Source: Gammaproteobacteria bacterium
Lineage (GTDB): Bacteria; Pseudomonadota; Gammaproteobacteria; Natronospirales; REEB76
Assembly: GCA_036383255.1 (NCBI GenBank)
Contig: DASVOS010000004.1
Span: forward strand, 62,001-126,000
DNA: 64,000 nt
Direction: 5' to 3'
Shown: piece after piece, positions 61,378 through 64,000 of the stretch
How positions within the stretch are numbered: position 1 is the stretch's first letter
Layout: the number at the start of each line of letters is the position of its first letter
Notes under the pieces: generated by a model
What the model was told of the DNA's origin: nothing
Seen by the model: the letters and a program-made list of their open reading frames with translations, nothing else
Databases searched by the model: none
Translations under genes and position numbers: made by a program

Positions 61378-62070
61378 TCAGCTCTTGCGGCCCTGGCCGA
61401 ACAGGATCTCCCGCTCCCGGTCCGTGAAGCTACGCTTGCCGGTGTAGGGCTCCTTCACGCCCACGTAGGCACGCTGCACCGCGGGCCGCGCCTGGATGCC
61501 CTCGAACCAGCGCTTGAGATAGGGGAAATCCGCCATGTCCTGGTGCAGGCCCTTCCAGGGCACCACCCAGGGATAACAGGCCATGTCGGCGATGGAGTAT
61601 TCGCCCGCCACGTATTCACGGTCCGCGAGCCGCCTGTCGAGGACGCCGAACAGCCGGTGGGTCTCGCGGGTGTAGCGGTCGATGGCGTAGGGGATCTCCT
61701 CCGGCGCGTAGTAACTGAAGTGACCGTTCTGCCCGGCCATGGGACCCAGGCCCGAGTTCTGCCAGAACAGCCACTGCAGCACCTCGGCGCGGCCGCGCGC
61801 ATCCCTGGGCAGGAACCGGCCGCACTTGTCCGCGAGGTAGAACATGATCGCGCCGGACTCGAACAGCGGTAGTGGCGCGCCCCCGCCTTCCGGCTCGTGG
61901 TCCACGATCGCGGGTATGCGGTTGTTGCGCCCGATGGCGAGGTACTTGGGGTCGAACTGCTCGCCCTTGCCGATGTCCACGCGGATCACGCGGTGCGGCA
62001 GGCCCGTCTCCTCCAGGAACACCCGTACCTTCTGTCCGTTGGGCGTGGTCCAGTAATAGAAATCCAGCAT
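61378..62070 (-). CDS. Glutathione S-transferase, YfcG/YghU (Ure2-like) group
   Basis: 230 aa from the ATG at 62070 with GAGGC upstream. It begins MLDFYYWTTPNGQKVRVFLEE, the TPNGxKV motif of disulfide-bond oxidoreductase-type GSTs. GRNNRIPAIVDHEP supplies the cis-Pro and LFESGAIMFYLADK the glutathione site. The C-terminal EYSIADMACYPWV is the helical capping box. These enzymes have glutathione-disulfide reductase activity. It is transcribed towards, but separately from, the ArsR pair. Confidence 0.92.
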   Translation of the reverse strand: MLDFYYWTTPNGQKVRVFLEETGLPHRVIRVDIGKGEQFDPKYLAIGRNNRIPAIVDHEPEGGGAPLPLFESGAIMFYLADKCGRFLPRDARGRAEVLQWLFWQNSGLGPMAGQNGHFSYYAPEEIPYAIDRYTRETHRLFGVLDRRLADREYVAGEYSIADMACYPWVVPWKGLHQDMADFPYLKRWFEGIQARPAVQRAYVGVKEPYTGKRSFTDREREILFGQGRKS

Positions 62071-62159
62071 GAGACTGCCTCGTGGAATGAGTCCAGGACC
62101 CTGCGGCATGGCCGAGGGATCGGCGGTGCCCGCGGTCATGTCGCTAGCCAACCCTATAT

Positions 62160-62180
62160 CAGGGAAACCAAGCTTCCCTG
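62160..62180. promoter_or_regulatory. Small dyad in the GST/POT divergent spacer
   Basis: CAGGGAA and TTCCCTG with a 7-base centre, in the 201-base spacer between the GST and peptide transporter genes. Its position suits a shared operator; no regulator is suggested. Confidence 0.35.
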
Positions 62181-62271
62181 TCCGGTCATATTCTGGTACT
62201 AAAGGCGTTGGCCATTATGTTGCATCCGCATGACGGGTGCCGGCCTAAACCCAAAGACACCGGAAGATCCC

Positions 62272-63753
62272 ATGAGCACCCAGACCGCCACTGCATCCCG
62301 GAGCGCGTCTCCCTCCAAGACGCTCGGTTTCAGCACCCTCTTCCTGATGGAGATGTGGGAGCGCTTCGGTTACTACGGCATGACCGCGGTGATCGTGCTC
62401 TACATGGTCCACCAGCTGGGCTACACCGACGACCGCGCCAACCTCACCTTCGGCGCGTTCACCGCCATGGCCTACGCCGTCCCGGCAGTGGGCGGCTGGA
62501 TCGGCGACAAGATACTCGGCAGCAAGCGGACCACGGTGCTCGGCGCCTCTTTCCTGACCCTCGGCTACATCCTGCTGTCGCTGCCGGTGCCGGCGCTGCT
62601 GTTCCCGGCGCTCGCGATCGTCGCGGTGGGCGGCGGCATCTTCAAGGCCAACCCTGCCAACGTCATCTCCAAGCTCTATCAGGGGGAGTCCGCCAAGCTC
62701 GACAGCGCCTTCACCATGTACTACATGGCGGTGAACGTGGGCGCCTTCCTCTCCCAGTCCTTCACCCCGCTGTTCGCGGTCTGGTGGGGCTGGCACGTGG
62801 CTTTCGCGCTCTGCGCAGCCGGCCTGGCTTTGGGCCAGATCAACTTCTTCTTCATGCGGCGCCATCTTGCACACGTGGGCTCCGAACCGGATTTCAAGCC
62901 GCTCGATACCCGCAAGTTCGGCCTGGTGCTTGCCGGCATCGTGTTGGGCATCGTGGCAGTGACCTTCATCATCCAGAACCTGGACCTGGCGCGCGGCATC
63001 GTCTGGGCCGCCGGCATCGCAGGGCTCGCCATCTTCGTCTGGATGTGGGCCATCGGCAACGTGCGCGAGAGGAAAGGAGTGCTGGCGGTATTCATCCTTA
63101 CGTTGCAGACCGTGGCCTTCTTCATCTATTACGGGCAGATGTCCACCTCCCTGACCCTGTTCGCTGACCGCAACGTGGATCTCGACTTCTACGGCTACGT
63201 GGCCCCGGCGGGCCAGGTGCAGGTGCTGAACCCGTTCTGGATCTTCGTGCTGAGCCCGCTGTTGGCCCTGCTCTACAACCATTGGGGCAAGAGCAAGGGC
63301 GGCGACTTCCATATCTCCACCAAGTTCGCCATGGGCTTCGTGATCCTGGCGGCGGGCTTCTTCATCTACGGTTTCAGCGGCCACTTCGCCGTGGCCGGCA
63401 AGATCTCGCTGTGGTGGATGATCTGGGGCTACTGCCTGCAGTCGCTGGGCGAGCTCTTGATCAGCGGCCTCGGCCTCGCCATGGTGGCGCGTTACGTGGG
63501 CCCACGCATGCGCGGCTTCGTCATGGGCCTGTGGTTCCTGGCCACCGGAATCTCCCAGTACCTGGGCGGCATCGTGGCCACCTACGCCAGCGTGCCGGAC
63601 AACATCACCGACCCGGTGCAATCGCTGCCGCTCTACACCAACCTCTGCATGAACCTGGGTTACTGGGCGCTGGCGGGCACTGCCTTCGCACTGGCCATGA
63701 TCCCAGTGATGAAGTGGATCTCCGCTACCGGCGGCGAGGCGCTCGACCACTAG
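62272..63753 (+). CDS. POT/PTR2 family proton-coupled peptide transporter
   Basis: 493 aa. FLMEMWERFGYYGMTAVIVLYMVHQLGY contains the ExxERFxYYG proton-coupling motif, and the second POT signature is near FTMYYMAVNVGAFLSQ. About 12-14 hydrophobic helices. Imports di- and tripeptides with protons. The ATG at 62272 has GGAAGA upstream. With pepQ, pepE and the S10 pair in the same window, it fits a lifestyle based on peptides. Confidence 0.95.
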   Translation: MSTQTATASRSASPSKTLGFSTLFLMEMWERFGYYGMTAVIVLYMVHQLGYTDDRANLTFGAFTAMAYAVPAVGGWIGDKILGSKRTTVLGASFLTLGYILLSLPVPALLFPALAIVAVGGGIFKANPANVISKLYQGESAKLDSAFTMYYMAVNVGAFLSQSFTPLFAVWWGWHVAFALCAAGLALGQINFFFMRRHLAHVGSEPDFKPLDTRKFGLVLAGIVLGIVAVTFIIQNLDLARGIVWAAGIAGLAIFVWMWAIGNVRERKGVLAVFILTLQTVAFFIYYGQMSTSLTLFADRNVDLDFYGYVAPAGQVQVLNPFWIFVLSPLLALLYNHWGKSKGGDFHISTKFAMGFVILAAGFFIYGFSGHFAVAGKISLWWMIWGYCLQSLGELLISGLGLAMVARYVGPRMRGFVMGLWFLATGISQYLGGIVATYASVPDNITDPVQSLPLYTNLCMNLGYWALAGTAFALAMIPVMKWISATGGEALDH

Positions 63754-64000
63754 TGCCTGGCATGGCTTGAGGGCTGCGCGCTCTCCGGGCGCGCAACCCG
63801 TGCCTCCCCGGCTTGCACCTGCAGCCGGCGCGTCCAGCCTTCCAGGTTCGCCAGCAGCCCGCCGATCAGCTTGCGGGTGGTCTCGTCGGTGAGCCGGCCC
63901 GAGGCGTCGAACGCCTTGGGTGCATCGGCGATCATGACCTCCGGCCGGTTCAGCGGGTACATGTTCACGAACACGCAGACCTGGCGCAGGTGGTACTGGG
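63750..64000 (-). CDS. NADPH-dependent FMN reductase family protein, 5' end cut by window edge
   Basis: Only the C-terminal 83 codons or so are visible; the frame is open to base 64000. QYHLRQVCVFVNMYPLNRPEV followed by AFDASGRLTDETTRKLIGGLLANLEGW matches the end of flavodoxin-like NAD(P)H:FMN/chromate reductases. It ends with a non-conserved tail of about 20 residues and shares CTAG with the converging transporter gene. Confidence 0.8.
   Translation of the reverse strand, partial: QYHLRQVCVFVNMYPLNRPEVMIADAPKAFDASGRLTDETTRKLIGGLLANLEGWTRRLQVQAGEARVARPESAQPSSHARH

Overview
The window is a GC-rich (mostly mid-60s percent by eye), gene-dense stretch of bacterial chromosome. The gene orders point to a gammaproteobacterium: yicC-gmk-rpoZ-spoT beside rph-rdgB-hemW, mrcA divergent from pilMNOPQ-aroK-aroB, ubiC-ubiA beside recG, and aroB-dgt-pyrF-hemE. 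TonB-dependent receptors, TPR-sulfotransferases, many lipoproteins and S10 peptidases would suit a Xanthomonadales/Nevskiales/Steroidobacter-like lineage, but genus cannot be fixed from sequence alone. No rRNA, tRNA, CRISPR array, prophage or insertion sequence was recognised.

Layout. 1-6.6 kb: cysK (cut at the left edge), comF, a SprT-like zinc-peptidase lipoprotein, an ACT protein, ubiA/ubiC and recG. 6.6-9.75 kb: four small exported paralogues of an unrecognised family (C-x14-C core), three of them preceded by a shared upstream box, interrupted by ridA. 9.75-18 kb: the spoT-rpoZ-gmk-lipoprotein-yicC operon on the minus strand, then a PP2C phosphatase and rph-rdgB-hemW-rof. 18-18.4 kb: an AT-rich spacer with DnaA-box-like sites, followed by rpmE. 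18.8-20.4 kb: an eight-cysteine lipoprotein, a DsbA-like oxidoreductase and a GspC-like PDZ protein. 20.6-26 kb: gltA, a structured repeat, an FkbM methyltransferase, an unknown protein, four stacked hairpins and mrcA. 26.3-38 kb: pilMNOPQ, an Ig-like lipoprotein, aroK, aroB, dgt, pyrF and hemE.

38-50 kb: an M48 protease, PepE, ribosomal protein THX (41 aa), two lipoproteins, then three TPR-sulfotransferases around one TonB-dependent receptor. 50-64 kb: rlmM, pepQ, a tandem pair of S10 peptidases, an MFS transporter, a DUF6502-like protein, two GST-fold proteins, a lipoprotein with two TonB_C-like repeats, a radical-SAM protein behind a near-consensus LexA box, an ArsR/SRPBCC pair with a large operator-like dyad, a POT peptide transporter and a partial FMN reductase.

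Functional threads. Housekeeping modules cover ubiquinone, shikimate, heme and pyrimidine synthesis, the stringent response, RNA processing and type IV pilus assembly. The accessory interest lies in envelope proteins: the four-paralogue family, the Cys-rich lipoprotein module and the sulfotransferase/receptor cluster. Five of ten convergent gene pairs overlap by exactly four bases at their stop codons.
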